The notes: generated by a model not told the origin, from the letters alone. Positions 1 through 10,008 are shown, counted from the stretch's first letter. The stretch is 20,817 nucleotides of DNA from Chara braunii (GCA_003427395.1 BFEA01000703.1:320638-341454); one strand, 5' to 3'. A program made the numbers and translations.

Positions 1-28
1 CTCACACACACACACACACACACACACA
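1..28. repeat. (CA)n microsatellite
   Basis: A nearly perfect CA dinucleotide run begins the window directly after a CT. It abuts the left arm of the MITE-like element at 29, as the CA run at 20609-20621 does for the second copy. Confidence 0.95.
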
Positions 29-154
29 TTTTGGTTGCACCAAACCGAAAATATAGTCTCTATAAATTCATTATCAGGGTGCTTTGGGTTACTTGAAACA
101 TCGAGAATGTATACAAGCTATCTTTCTAGTCAAGTGCATCCCAAAAGAGGGTGC

Positions 155-157
<3 letters not shown>
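29..157. mobile_element. MITE-like inverted-repeat element, copy 1
   Basis: About 129 bp lying between microsatellites. The left arm begins TTTTGGTTGCACCA. The right arm, read in reverse complement, runs GCACCC, TTTTGGGATGCAC and then GATAGCTTGTATACATTC, so the two ends form diverged terminal inverted repeats of about 40 bp. The middle carries AGGGTGC and TTGAAACAT motifs shared with the copy at 20623-20749. There is no coding capacity. It is non-autonomous; its superfamily cannot be assigned because target duplications are hidden in the simple repeats. The pairing with (CT)n(CA)n recurs in all copies here. Confidence 0.65.
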
Positions 158-199
<42 letters not shown>

Positions 200-223
200 C
201 ACATAGACACACAAACACACACA

Positions 224-315
<92 letters not shown>

Positions 316-334
316 TACATACACACACACACAC
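158..334. repeat. Compound (CT)n-(CA)n microsatellite
   Basis: About 18 CT units (to about 195) pass into a long, slightly interrupted CA tract with scattered AA and AT interruptions. The apparent open frames across it, rich in Cys-Val or Ser-Leu, are translations of the repeat and are not genes. Confidence 0.95.
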
Positions 335-737
335 TTGTGCACTTTGTTTTCTACTCTTTTTTCCCTTCTTCGATTGATTGATTGATTGATTCATTGGTGG
401 GAGAGGGGTTGACCCCCCCTCCCATGTACACACACACACGCACACACATGCACACACACAACCAAAAAAAGAAAAAAGAAAAAATCTTGTTTTTGTTTTT
501 CTTTCGCTGTTTTTTACTTTTATTTTGTTTAACACAAAAAAATATGCATTTTTCTTTAAAACGGGTTTGTAGGGTTCGAAAAACCCTATAACCCCATTTT
601 TTTTTTTCATTTTATTTCGCCGGGGAAAATTGTGTAAAAATTGTGGCCTCGACTTTGGGGCCGCCATCCGGCTGCGGCCAGAAACATGACCGCCAAGTTT
701 GACCCTGCAGCCGCTGCCGCGCTGCCGCGGGTGATAC
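335..737. other. Non-coding spacer with short simple repeats
   Basis: Holds a GATT tandem (about 371-391), a second interrupted CA run (425-461) and A/T homopolymers. A GC-rich patch contains an arm pair GGCCGC/GCGGCC near 660-680. I see no gene. Confidence 0.7.
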
Positions 738-773
738 ATAGTGGTCTGGTTCATCCAAAAGGAGGGTGCACCC
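738..773. mobile_element. MITE-like element, right-end fragment (copy 3)
   Basis: GGTCTGGTTCATCCAAAAG followed by GAGGGTGCACC matches the right end of copies 1 and 2 and again leads straight into CT then CA repeats. No left arm is found upstream, so this is a truncated copy. Confidence 0.55.
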
Positions 774-781
774 TTTCTCTT

Positions 782-846
<65 letters not shown>
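774..846. repeat. (CT)n-(CA)n microsatellite
   Basis: A short interrupted CT run followed by roughly 29 CA units, in the same order and polarity as beside copies 1 and 2 of the MITE-like element. Confidence 0.95.
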
Positions 847-848
<2 letters not shown>

Positions 849-1031
849 TTCAGTGAAAAAATATATGTATAGACATTTTGCATATATAGATAAGTTATAT
901 ATGTATATATTTATATATACAAAAAAATAAAAAACATGTCGGGATGCATGTCTATATATATATGTATATGACCCCCCTATTTTTATAAAAAGAAAGTTTC
1001 TTTTGATCAGGGTCATGTTCCTGCTGCCCTA
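847..1031. other. AT-rich spacer outside the LTR element
   Basis: Dominated by TATATA-type alternation (856-970). It ends at the outer edge of the left LTR. No gene is visible. Confidence 0.6.
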
Positions 1032-1400
1032 TGCGGACCCGCCGGGATGGCGGTCCGACAAGGTGGAGAAGAAGGGTGAACGAAGGAGGAGGTAGAGATG
1101 GAGCTGGAAGGGACAGCGCAGCTCCAACCAAGACTCCACACGCACGTACTCCAAGATCTGCAAAAGTGAAGAATGAGTCACAAAACAAACTGCATCTGGG
1201 GTATACCCCCAGCGGACTGACGGGACTGGACTGGACTGGCCTGGTACCGACAGTGGTACCGGGCAGGACTGGATTGGACTGAATAACCACACAGCCTGTG
1301 GGGTCAGTCCACGGCCTGGTTCCACAGGCCGAACAGGCAAATAGCCAAATAGGCCCTGGTTGTGGGCCAGGGCAGATGCAGGTCCGCTGCACGATCCACA
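1032..1400 (-). repeat. 3' LTR of the Gypsy element (left copy)
   Basis: This 369-bp segment matches 17412-17781 in the same orientation at roughly 90% identity by eye. Read on the minus strand, both start TGTGG and end in a CCG(G)CA-type terminus, as LTRs begin TG and end CA. It contains short ACTGG tandem units, two GGTACC sites flanking a short loop, and a GCCCTGG/CCAGGGC stem (1353-1373). Differences concentrate at the minus-strand 5' end. No purine-rich tract abuts the inner edge (1401-1420), which is unusual for a 3' LTR. Confidence 0.88.
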
Positions 1401-2333
1401 AACCTGTAATGGATCGCCAGAGCCATAAACACGCTATCCGCAAAAGCAGCGGAACTCTGCAACAAAGAAAGCAGAGAAATCTAGGATGCGGAGCAAGCTC
1501 CATGCGGAGTTCATGCGATGCAGCCTAAGCTACATAATGTCAAAAGAAAAACAAATGTCTGGTATACATATCCTAGCTAACAACAGAAAATGAAATGTGG
1601 TATGATACAATCCTAAAGTCGTGGAGGCAGTGGCCTCAATGCTGAAAGGAAAAGAGCAATATGTCACAAGATAATGTCATGTCGCCGAACCACTAAGAGT
1701 GGGATGGTCTTAGAGGGGGTGAATGCAGCCTAAGAATCGAAACTCCTAAGGGCAGTCACACATGAAGGTGGGATAGGTCATCAGGCTCAAGGTGGGAGAG
1801 TGGTAGCGAAACAGAACCAATGACCCTAATAGATAGACCATCAAAGCGGGTAATGCTCGACAAAAGGGTGACACCATGCAGGGTCGACCATGAAAAGGGG
1901 AGCCTGGAATAGGGTGGAGCTATGCCGAACTGGAGGCATGCAATAACCGGCGCTAGGGTGATGAGGGCAGTGGGTGAGAAAAACATACACACAACTCACC
2001 GACTTGGAGAGGGAGCTAGATCTGGGAGCAAGGAAGCCAAGATAATGCTACGGTCCCAATGCCTATGCGATACCAAGGGAGAGCCAAACTCAAAGAGACC
2101 CAGCTAAGTGAGAACCATCATGCGACAGGGGCAAGGGAGTATATAGGGTAGGGTGGTGACGTGAAGTAGTCACGTCCAAAGTAGCTGAAGTCGTCGAAGT
2201 AGTGATGACGTCGATGAAGTAGCAGTGGAGTCGATGTCGAAGCAGAGCCGCAAAACGCTGACATCCTGAAGAAGAGATGATGATGGAGTACCTAATGGTG
2301 TGAGTCAGTGGGGAAAGATAGAGGATAAGAGTG
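1401..2333 (-). other. 3' untranslated part of the Gypsy element
   Basis: The stretch between the integrase stop and the 3' LTR. I see no supported coding region. On the minus strand it includes a pyrimidine stretch ending TTGCAG (about 1455-1475) that resembles a splice acceptor, but no matching donor or exon could be shown. Confidence 0.5.
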
Positions 2334-3966
2334 TCAGTCATCGTAACGCGAAGGGCGACGATGAGTGCGCTGTGGATGCTCGGAGGCAACCGTCTGCGGC
2401 TGAGGAACCGGAGGAGGAGGAAGAGGGTCAGTCGGCTGAGTAGAAGCAGATGTCTCAGCACGATGAGCACGATCATATGTACGCACCAACATCCTGGCGT
2501 GCTGTAAGTGCTCGAGGGGCTCCCAAGTAGCCTCCTCATCAGGGTAGCCCTTCCAACGCACAAGGTACTCGATGCGTGGAGGGGTATCGTCGGTAACTCG
2601 GCGTGATACGATGTCGGAAACAACGAACTCCTCGTGACCGTCCACCATGATAGGTGGAGGGCGGTCATAAGGGCGTCCGGCGAAGCGCTCGGACGGTCTG
2701 CGATAAGGACGCAACAAGGAGACGTGGTAAACATCGTGTACGCGAGCCTGTCGCAGGTAATCAGATAGCTTCACATGGAAGCTGACCGGACTAGCGACAA
2801 TATCAGAACCGACGGCCTGAAGGATGCAGCATGGGCCGAAGAAACGACGTCTGAACTTGCGAAGCGTATCTGCTTCGAGCTGTAAGTGGCGTGCGTTGAC
2901 GAACACATCGTCACCGACTTTGAATGGATGATCCATTCGTGATCGGTTCGCTCGTGCGGCCATGCGAGTCTGGGAGTCGGCTAAACTCTCGTGTGCGCGC
3001 TTCATAATCGCCGCCATGTGGGCGATCCAGTCGTCAAGCGCAGGGCAACGAGTGTTTGGGCGCAACCGCGATGGTCGTAGGAAATCCGCGGGTACGCGAG
3101 GGTGGTAACCGAGGTCGCAATAGAATGGCGACATCCCCATGGCTGGCGAAACAACGTGGTTGTACGCAATCTCCGCGTGGGCTAAGTGTAAGTCCCACTG
3201 CTGGTCATCCCTAACAAACTTTCGGAGGATATTACCGAGAGTTTTGTTGGTGAGCTCAGTCTGACCATCCGTCTGAGGGTGATAAGACGATGAGAAGCGG
3301 AGCAGGGATCCGTACACCTCGTGTAGGCGTCGCGAAAATGTGCTGGTAAAGCGAGGGTCATGATCGGAGATGATGCTCTGAGGTAAGCCGTGATCTCTCA
3401 CGACTCGGTCGAAGACGATGTCGGCGACCTCACGAGCGCTAATGCGATAGCGGCACGGAACAAAACGTGCACGCTTCGTGAAGCGATCGACGACGACCAA
3501 GATAACATCATGACCCCGCTGAGTGGGTGGGCGGAGAGAACCAATGAAATCCATCGACATGGACTGCCAACGACCTTCAGGTATGGGTAGGGGCTGAAGT
3601 AACCCATACGGAAGGTGGTTCGCATAGTTCACCTCCTGGCATGTAGGACACTCCTGCATGTAGGCTTTGACAAAGTCCTTGGACTTCGGCCAGACGTATA
3701 GGCGGCAAACACGAGCCAACGTCTTGTGGAAACCCATATAACCGACAACTGCCTGGTCATGGAACTCTGCTACAGCCTGGACGCGGAGCTGTCCGGTGGA
3801 GGGAACGCAGATACGTGGTTCTAGCTAACCAGATCTGCCATGCCAGTACACGAGGCCGTTCTCCCCGAGGGAGTAGGAAGAAACGGTCTTGCCACTCCGC
3901 AGTGTCGCGTGGATGACGCGATAATCGGGGCAGTGGCGATACTGAGTGCGATACGCGTCGATCACT
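2334..3966 (-). pseudogene. pol: Gypsy integrase with chromodomain (pol C-terminal part)
   Basis: One frame continuous with the RT part upstream, broken only by TAG at 3825-3827 (and TAG at 3969 just before). The zinc-binding region keeps the cysteine pair CPTC, but the usual GH of the histidine pair reads GY. Counting from the Met at 3737, the catalytic triad is D63 (SMDFIGSL), D125 (IISDHDPRF) and E161 (TDGQTELTN), with 35 residues between D125 and E161, the canonical D,D35E spacing. A GPY/F-type module follows (FFGPCCILQ, VYHVSLLRPY). The chromodomain has EYLVRWKGYPDEEATWEP, keeping the aromatic and acidic positions expected of a functional fold. The frame ends with a natural TGA after a basic, proline-rich tail. 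The role was insertion of element DNA into the host genome. The 467-codon open stretch is near full length, so this is the best-preserved part. Confidence 0.93.
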
Positions 3967-3968
3967 GA

Positions 3969-4894
3969 CTAATCAACAGTGGTGATGAAGATGGTAGCAA
4001 GTTGGATGGGTTCCTGATTGTGATCAGGACGGCGGGACAAGACATCGGCGACGCGGTTCATTTCACCCTTGATGGGCTGAGTGGTGAAACTGAACTCGGA
4101 TAAGTCACGCCACCAGCGTGCTTGTCGAGGGGAAAGCTTAGGCTTCGTGAGGAAAGCCTGGACAACTGAGTTGGTGGGGAAAGGAGGAACATGGGGGTAA
4201 GGTGAATCTGGAGGAGAGGGAAACACCTGAGAAAGGACAGCCCCTACTGCAAAATCTGACGCATTGGTGGTGATGATAAAGCAACGATCAAAATCGGGAA
4301 GGCGAAGAACCGGCGCACAGGTCACCGCCTTCTTGAGGGCGCGAAAGGCATCCTCGCACAGGGGTGTCCAAAACCACGGCGGGTTCTTCCGGAGGAGGGT
4401 AGAGGTAAGGACGTAGGAATACCTAGCGTATCCCTGGATAAAATTACTATAGTAGCTGGTGAGGCCTAGAAAACTGCGAAGCTGCTTGGCAGATGTGGGG
4501 ACGGACCACTCTGCAATAACAGTGATCTTCGCGTTGTCCATGTGGAGACCCTGGTCAGACACATGGTGTCCTAGAAAGTCCACTTTGCGCTGGGCAAAGC
4601 GGCACTTACTGAGCTTGGCATAGAAGCCATGCTTGCGTAAGCGCTGTAGGACATCACAGAGGTGTCTGATATGGTCTTCTAAGGTACGACTATAGACCAA
4701 GATGTCGTCCAGGTATACGAGAACGTATTCTTCAAGGATGTCCCTGAAGATGTCGTTCATCGCCGTCCGGAAGGTGGCGGGGGCATTGGTGAGGCCGAAT
4801 GGCATCACCGTGAACTCGTAGTGGCCAAAGCGCGACCGAAAGGCAGTCTTCGACTGATCCTCTGTAGCAACGCGGATCTGGTGGTAACCGCTAT
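3969..4894 (-). pseudogene. pol: Gypsy reverse transcriptase (C-terminal part) and damaged RNase H
   Basis: This continues RT after the insertion break. It opens at SGYHQIRV and carries PFGLTNAPATF, the catalytic YLDD (residues 67-70 counted from 4913), then FLGHHVSDQG and LRSFLGLTSYY of the RT thumb and connection. RNase H begins near residue 187; its first catalytic aspartate in the usual TDAS motif is Asn (TTNAS, residue 217). The middle of RNase H, normally carrying the catalytic Glu and next Asp, is replaced by a short proline-rich stretch (about residues 231-250) before QARWW and ADVLSRRP, so some 50 residues look deleted. A TAG at 3969 ends the open stretch where the frame otherwise continues to integrase. 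RT copied element RNA into DNA and RNase H removed the RNA strand; the latter is clearly dead here. Confidence 0.93.
4887..4894. repeat. Target-site duplication, left copy (ACCGCTAT)
   Basis: ACCGCTAT here is repeated exactly at 11548-11555. The two copies bracket the foreign DNA that splits RT. Removing the insert plus one copy brings the two RT halves together at the conserved SGYHQ motif. Confidence 0.85.
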
Positions 4895-5844
4895 CGAGCG
4901 CATCAGCCCCCACGTGAGCGAGGGCCCTCCCGGCTATGCCACGCAGGAGTTAAAACAAAACAAAATCAAGAGACAACTTAGGACGATGCATAAGTGATTC
5001 CGCGAACCGCCAAGACGGGCGCGGTTGCATTGTCCTTTCGCCGCTCTAGCCGAGTGCGCGAGCTATACATCCCACGGTCCCCTACGACAGGATAGGTTTT
5101 CGCGGGGCACAACTTACTTTCCCTGAGGGGCTGTCACCGCCCTCAGGGGCGTATCCCTACCGAGCTACCGACCCACGTGCGAAAGCTTTTACGTGCAATT
5201 GTAGAGGTAGGTCAACCGAGGGCGTTTGCTCGCTCGCTGGAGTATAGGTATGCTTGGTTAACGCCAAGTGGACCTGAACGTTGTCCGTTCCTGAGGGCGC
5301 TGATCTCCGCGGTATGAACGAGCGTCAGTCGACTAGGACGGCCTCGACCAAACGTGAAACCCCTTATATAATCCTAGTCCCTTTATAATCCCCTACTCAT
5401 AAACAACATTTCAACGTGATGAGATGACCTAGCAAGATTATCATTTACTGCCTACATGACCGAAGAGACAATTATACCGCCGTCCGCGGACAGAAAATCC
5501 GTTGCGCACAGCTTCTATAAGTAAATACTATTGGTATCACGCAGATCACAAGTGATCTGGCTCCTGGTCGATGTCTGAGCTCTCGGTTTGATCGCATCTC
5601 CATACCATGTATAACTACTTGGAGGGGCGAATGTAATTTTGTTAGTCGCTTTGTCCTCCTAAGTGATAATTACTTTCTCTGTTCCACGAATGACGAAGCA
5701 CCCATCCCCGACACCAGATCACCTGGCATGGAAGTGTCTCGTCTCCTGTTACTTCGTCCTCGTTGTTCCACTCAACACCTCTTCAAGTGTTCGATTTTCG
5801 CTTTGTTCAGTTTATATTTAAGTGATCGATTACCCCTCAATGAA
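4895..5844. other. Insertion left part, no gene seen
   Basis: About 950 bp of mixed composition. It contains a GAGGGCCCTC palindrome (about 4919-4928), a stem with arms CCCTGAGGG and CCCTCAGGG around a 10-nt loop (about 5130-5157), and a long imperfect fold with arms GGACGATGCA and TGCATTGTCC (about 4981-5034). No open frame shows protein-like features. Confidence 0.5.
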
Positions 5845-6380
5845 TCAGCATGATAGCCCTAAAGAGAACCCAAAGGCAAACATGAAAAGAACTGCGGGAA
5901 AATCAATCTTCGCTTCGGGATTGGTTTCGGAGCTCCCATAGTAGTCTCCTGTGGACCCTCGGTCAACCACAATGAAGGGGAGCAAAGTATCTGGGTTCCA
6001 AATTCTCGTTTGCAGATGCGACCATGAAATCGAGCGTTTGGAGGCCATCAAGGCTGACTGTAAAATTCGCTTTATGATAGACAAACAAGGCCATGCATTT
6101 TAAAAATAACAATTTGTATAGAGTCTTCTTTCAAAAACAAGTATACCAATCTATACTCAAAAACTCTTTCCAAAATGAAGTTAAAATACACAAAATCATT
6201 CAACTTATGAAAACTCAACATTGGTCAGCGCTGAGTTTGGAAGAAAGATACTATCCATTTGGTTGGCCTACCTACGCTAGATCGTGTTTTTTTTTTTTTT
6301 TTTATTACCCCTGTAGAGTCACGTAGTGTGACCCTATTATAAGGACGACTCACCGTGGCACCTGATTCGTGANGACGTGC
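5845..6380. other. Insertion, low-evidence stretch
   Basis: A 79-codon minus-strand frame (6084-5845) ends in a hydrophobic stretch but resembles nothing I recognise and may be chance. Then come A/T-rich sequence, a T homopolymer near 6288-6303 and a GTCAC/GTGAC stem (about 6318-6332). A single unresolved base is at 6373. Confidence 0.35.
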
Positions 6381-7460
6381 TTAGCCGGGATAGACCTGTC
6401 GGCCCTTGCGGGCCTCAGCCTCTACCCGGCCGAGTCGTATAAACTCCTCGTCGTCAAAAATCAAGGTGGAGACGCGTCCACCTCGCAAGACCCGAACCTC
6501 CCGCGTATCATAGAGAGAAGCCGCTCGTGAGGCAAGCTTCCAAACTATGGCGCAAAAAGGTTGACGCATCCGAAAAAGGTGCGTGGTCGTGGTGTTCTTA
6601 ATCAGGATGACGCCGTAGCGCTTCCCGGATAGGGTAATTTTAACGCTCACAATGACCCGAGAGAGGCATTGGAGGTTGCTCGCACGATGGAAGTACAAGG
6701 TATATCCATGAACTTCGTCCGGAAGTCAGGCCACATTGGCGCAAACATCCGCGCGGGAGTTAGGAAAGAATCCCTGCCCACCCCTGAGCAGGCCGATAAA
6801 GCCAATCCACCGCGTGGGCGCTCCATCCCGAACTAGTAGTAATCGCTCCGCTCGCCGGATCAACTCCTCGTCTGTAGTGTCGCGAATCAGTAGATATCTG
6901 GCCTGAGTGAGGTCCCGCCGTTCCACTAGGCATCTGCACACCGAAGAAGCTACCTGTTAGAAGAGGTACTCATAAGTCTCGCAAGCCTCGTCATAAAACG
7001 CGGTGACGTCGAAACGTTCCGAGCGAATGATGTTAAATCTATTCGCTCGGACCCGTCTCACGTGATGAAGGAGGTCGAACGGACCTTGCAAATCGTTCAA
7101 ATAGAGTACAATATGGAGGAACACTCCTCTAACCTCAAGAACGTTCTCTACTCCCGGACAGTCCTCGTGAACCATTACTAGGTTCATGTCTCCGTAATCT
7201 CGTGATGGATTAGGAGGCATAAAATCATATCGCACCATACGCTGGTCTGGTTCAACCAAGAAAATATAACTCCGCTGTGGTTTTCTCACGCTCCCGTCCC
7301 ATAATCGTGGCACATCCCGTTCCGAGTAAACCTCAAGTGGGTTGTATACCAGCCTTCCTTTCCGTATCATGTCGGCGGGGGATTGTGTCGGCACCGCTAA
7401 CCAATTAGCCGCCGCCTCGCGTGTGCTGAACAATCGGACAATCACTATCTCCGCAAGCAT
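6381..7460 (-). pseudogene. Unidentified decayed coding region (about 360 codons, two in-frame stops)
   Basis: One minus-strand frame stays open from the ATG at 7460 to 6381 except for TAA at 6957-6959 and TGA at 6726-6728. Random sequence of this length would average about 17 stops, so it probably once coded for protein. Part 1 (about 168 codons) has FSTREAAANWL, PQRSYIFLVEPDQRMV and LLHHVRRVRANRFNIIRS. Part 2 has an acidic/basic helix-like segment (TDEELIRRAERLLLVRDG). Part 3 has LSGKRYGVILIKNTTTTHLF and ends DDEEFIRLGRVEAEARKG, faintly echoing part 2. It shows no transmembrane segment, signal peptide or catalytic motif I can name. It could be a degraded gene carried by the insertion, or separate exons with short introns. 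No function is proposed. Confidence 0.5.
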
Positions 7461-8525
7461 CTGAACGACGAAGCAATAACTCTGTCAAAATAATTTCAAA
7501 TATACTCATTTTCATGTTCAATCTTCACTCCCTTTTTCGGGCCGTGATTCTTGTGTCACGGTCCGATCGCGAGAGTAGTGCCTATTTGCACTCCCATTAA
7601 CACTAGTTGAATCATGGGTTGGGCTTCTTATGGCGCCTGCCCTCCCACACGTTGGTGGCTCCTAAAGCGGCCACCTAGCCGGGTACTAAATTCAGCCTCC
7701 CCTTTCCCTGAAAGCACGAGGAGGCAACTGCCCCTAGCTTCAAGACACCCTACCCTCTAGGAAGTGGTTTGGAATACCCCTCCCCCTCGCCCGAACACAT
7801 TGTTCAGGACTCAGAAGTTGGGCTGGCTCCACCGCAATAGCATGGTATCCCCCCTCATAAGCGGTCCGCTCCGTGTCGATAACAGGGCCGGCCCCTAAGG
7901 CAACGAACCCCCGCCTCGGATGCCTCATAGAGAGAAGAAGCCTAGACCCTAGGTGCAGACGACCGCTCTATGCCTTCCCGGCTAAGGGTCGACTTAGACG
8001 AATTGAGAAGAGAAAGGAGTAAGATATTTTGGACGGGCATAGAAGGAAAGTGATCGTTCGGGATAGAATGGGGAAATCCTTGGGAAGATACTAAGGTATT
8101 CCCTTGTCTTCTTTTCTTTTAATTTTCCCATGGCCTTCATTCTTTCGGCACCCGTCCGTTCACATTTCCATTATTATTTTTGTTTCTCCTCTTTTATGTC
8201 ATATGCATTCAGGTTGAGTGAGAGAAAGGTAAGCATCCTCATTATTATCTCAAGCAAACAATGTTAATTCCTTCTCGCGCGCATCTCCCATCCTACCTGC
8301 ACAATCATGAAAAAACAATCCAGAGATTCATCCATCCCCATAACAAGCCAGCCCTTTCTTCACACGCATGACATCACACTCTTACTCTACCTTTTTCCCT
8401 GAATTCAAAGCAAGGTCATGTAAGGTGTGGGTGCACGTGGGTGTGCAAAGGAACTGAGTCGCACTGACCTTGAGTGATTTTTCTGACGGTTCGCTCAAGA
8501 AAGCCAAATATCTTCACAAAAGTTC
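7461..8525. other. Insertion middle, no supported gene
   Basis: Contains several folds: GGGCCGTGA/TCACGGTCC with one wobble (about 7541-7566), GGTGGC/GCCACC with a 10-nt loop (about 7653-7674) and an 11-bp arm pair with two mismatches around GGGAAGATACT (about 8069-8101). A short minus-strand frame at 7928-7740, in the same phase as the coding stretch downstream, ends at a stop and is unrecognised. Confidence 0.45.
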
Positions 8526-8549
8526 GGCCGCACAACTCTTGTTGTGGCC
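8526..8549. repeat. Stem-loop, CACAAC/GTTGTG core
   Basis: GGCC plus CACAAC (one bulged G) pairs with GTTGTGGCC around a TCTT loop, giving a 10-bp stem. It is the first strong member of the hairpin population in this half of the insertion. Confidence 0.75.
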
Positions 8550-8972
8550 GCTCACAAGGACGAGTCACACCCTCCTTCAAACGCCACCACTGACCCAGGC
8601 GCCGCTCACCAACACAGAAGAGAGCTCGCCGTTGAGGAGAGTGTCCCACTCTCAAATCCCACAGCCTCAATGTCACACCTTCCACCAAAGACAGCGCCAA
8701 CTCCACCCACCAAATACCAAGTCAGGTCACCACCTGCCTGCCGCAATACTTTGTGGTTCTGGACCCAATCCCCGCTTACTCGGTATGCCGCAAAAAAATA
8801 ATAACGGCCTCGACAATTCTTACAAGTGTCGCGTGCCGCAACGCCGTCAACAAGACGATCGCCACACCCTTTCTATTCCAAGGTGCACTTCCACCATGGT
8901 GGTAGCGTCACTGCGGCAACGTCCAATCCCCCTTCTTGCAGTCCTGTGCAAAATACTGTTGCCAAAAAATCC

Positions 8973-9122
8973 GGCAGCACCCTCGCCGTACCACCAAGAA
9001 AATCGGTGCTGCCGCTGCAAGAATTCGGCAGCGCTTCCGCTGTTCCGCCAAGAATACCAGCGCTGTCGTCGCACAATTTCGGCAGCGCTTTCGCCGCACC
9101 GCCCTAGAAAACCAGCAGCAAC
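8973..9122. repeat. 54-bp tandem repeat, three copies, each built around a palindrome
   Basis: GGCAGC anchors recur at 8973, 9027 and 9081, an exact 54-bp period (18 codons, so an open frame shows an 18-residue repeat). In copy 1, CGGCAGCACC (8972-8981) pairs perfectly with GGTGCTGCCG (9005-9014). In copy 2, CGGCAGCGCT (9026-9035) pairs with AGCGCTGTCG (9059-9068) with one G-T wobble. Two of the differences between copies are matched on both arms (A:T to G:C, C:G to T:A). Copy 3 keeps the left arm only. Frames on both strands stay open across it, which reflects composition and period; I do not call a protein. Confidence 0.8.
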
Positions 9123-9129
9123 CTCAAGG

Positions 9130-9405
9130 CCATGGCTTCCGCATAGCCTGCAGCATAGCACAAAAGGTGGGGCAAGAAACTCCCAGCCTTTAGCTATGGC
9201 TGCCTCCTCCTTCCCCCCAAGTGCTTCTACAGACCTCCAACACTTCGCCTCACCACACCAGCAGCCAGCCAGCCAGCATCTACTCAAGTAGAATGCCCCA
9301 GCAGCATTGCCGCAAGTGTGAGGCTGTTGGGTGGCAGGCTAGCTTTTATAGTTGGCTGAAGGCTGAGGGCAGCTGCTTTGCCCCCATCCAAATCCCGGAA
9401 TAGGG
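9130..9405. other. Insertion spacer, no gene seen
   Basis: GC-rich sequence with a CCAGCCAGCCAG run and a GCAGCTGC palindrome (about 9370). No feature beyond these. Confidence 0.4.
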
Positions 9406-9441
9406 TCTGGCCCTTGATCAGAATCTCGATCGAGGGCCAGA
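9406..9441. repeat. Stem-loop, 14-bp arms
   Basis: TCTGGCCCTTGATC pairs with GATCGAGGGCCAGA at 13 of 14 positions (one wobble) around an 8-nt loop. Confidence 0.85.
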
Positions 9442-9442
9442 A

Positions 9443-9472
9443 AACTTGATGTTCCCCTAGGGGAACCAAGTT
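9443..9472. repeat. Palindrome with 16-bp perfect core
   Basis: GTTCCCCTAGGGGAAC is a perfect 16-bp palindrome, extended by AACTTG and CAAGTT arms with a 2-nt bulge. It starts 1 bp after the previous stem-loop. Confidence 0.9.
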
Positions 9473-9487
9473 CTGACCCTTGGCAAT

Positions 9488-9516
9488 GCATCTGGCCTTC
9501 ACTCGCGGCCAGACGC
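9488..9516. repeat. Stem-loop, 10-bp arms
   Basis: GCATCTGGCC pairs with GGCCAGACGC at 9 of 10 positions plus one wobble, with a 9-nt loop. Confidence 0.8.
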
Positions 9517-9549
9517 AGTGCACAAATGGCTGTACTCAGCCACTTGCTA

Positions 9550-9573
9550 CAGACTGTCAAAACCAACAGTCTG
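9550..9573. repeat. Stem-loop, 8-bp perfect arms
   Basis: CAGACTGT and ACAGTCTG flank an 8-nt loop. Confidence 0.8.
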
Positions 9574-9586
9574 CTGCCTATCCATA

Positions 9587-9616
9587 GTCCAGATGCTTCT
9601 AAACTTGCATCTGGAC
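9587..9616. repeat. Stem-loop, 10-bp perfect arms
   Basis: GTCCAGATGC and GCATCTGGAC flank a 10-nt loop. It is the last of five consecutive stem-loops in 211 bp. Confidence 0.85.
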
Positions 9617-9648
9617 CGAGGCCGCGGCTATATCCGCGACCGTTTCCC

Positions 9649-9719
9649 TTTTTTTTTTTTTCCACTTCTCCCCCTTTTTTTTCTTTTCGGGTTTTTTTTT
9701 TTTTTTTTTTTTTTTTTTT
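9649..9719. repeat. Poly-T tracts
   Basis: Two shorter T runs interrupted by CT-rich spacers are followed by 28 uninterrupted T (9692-9719). No target duplication was found that would show it as a reversed poly-A tail. Confidence 0.85.
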
Positions 9720-9925
9720 CCCCTATAGCAGGGGCAGCTCGTCGTTTAAACACGAACGAGCACATCAACCCCCCCAGTCATTTCATAGAGTCGAACTAGA
9801 GTCAAGCTCAACAGGGTCTTCTTTTCCCCCGTTGCCCTGCGCCCGTACCCGGTCGTTCTTGGCGCCAGGTTCGGGCGCGCAGGCAAACACTGCAGCCCGT
9901 TTCAAAACCCAACGGGCGCAGTGTG

Positions 9926-9927
<2 letters not shown>

Positions 9928-9979
<52 letters not shown>
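9928..9979. repeat. (CT)n microsatellite
   Basis: About 26 uninterrupted CT units, following TGGGT and followed by CGAGGA. Confidence 0.95.
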
Positions 9980-9981
<2 letters not shown>

Positions 9982-10008
9982 AGGACCCCCCCCCGTCATG
10001 TCCGCATG

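Noticed and set aside
35-754. Long open frames on both strands across the CA/CT repeats
   Set aside because: Dinucleotide repeats of this kind lack stop codons; the translations are Cys-Val, Thr-His or Ser-Leu runs without domains.
1455-1475. Splice acceptor in the element's 3' region
   Set aside because: A pyrimidine stretch plus CAG on the minus strand is common by chance, and no donor or downstream exon could be shown.
8973-9122. CRISPR-like array
   Set aside because: Units are contiguous and diverged without unique spacers, and the setting is eukaryotic.
8470-9291. 273-codon plus-strand frame with an 18-residue repeat
   Set aside because: The opposite strand and other frames are also open, the repeat is explained by the 54-bp DNA unit, and the composition is Pro/Gln/Ser/His-rich with no domain.
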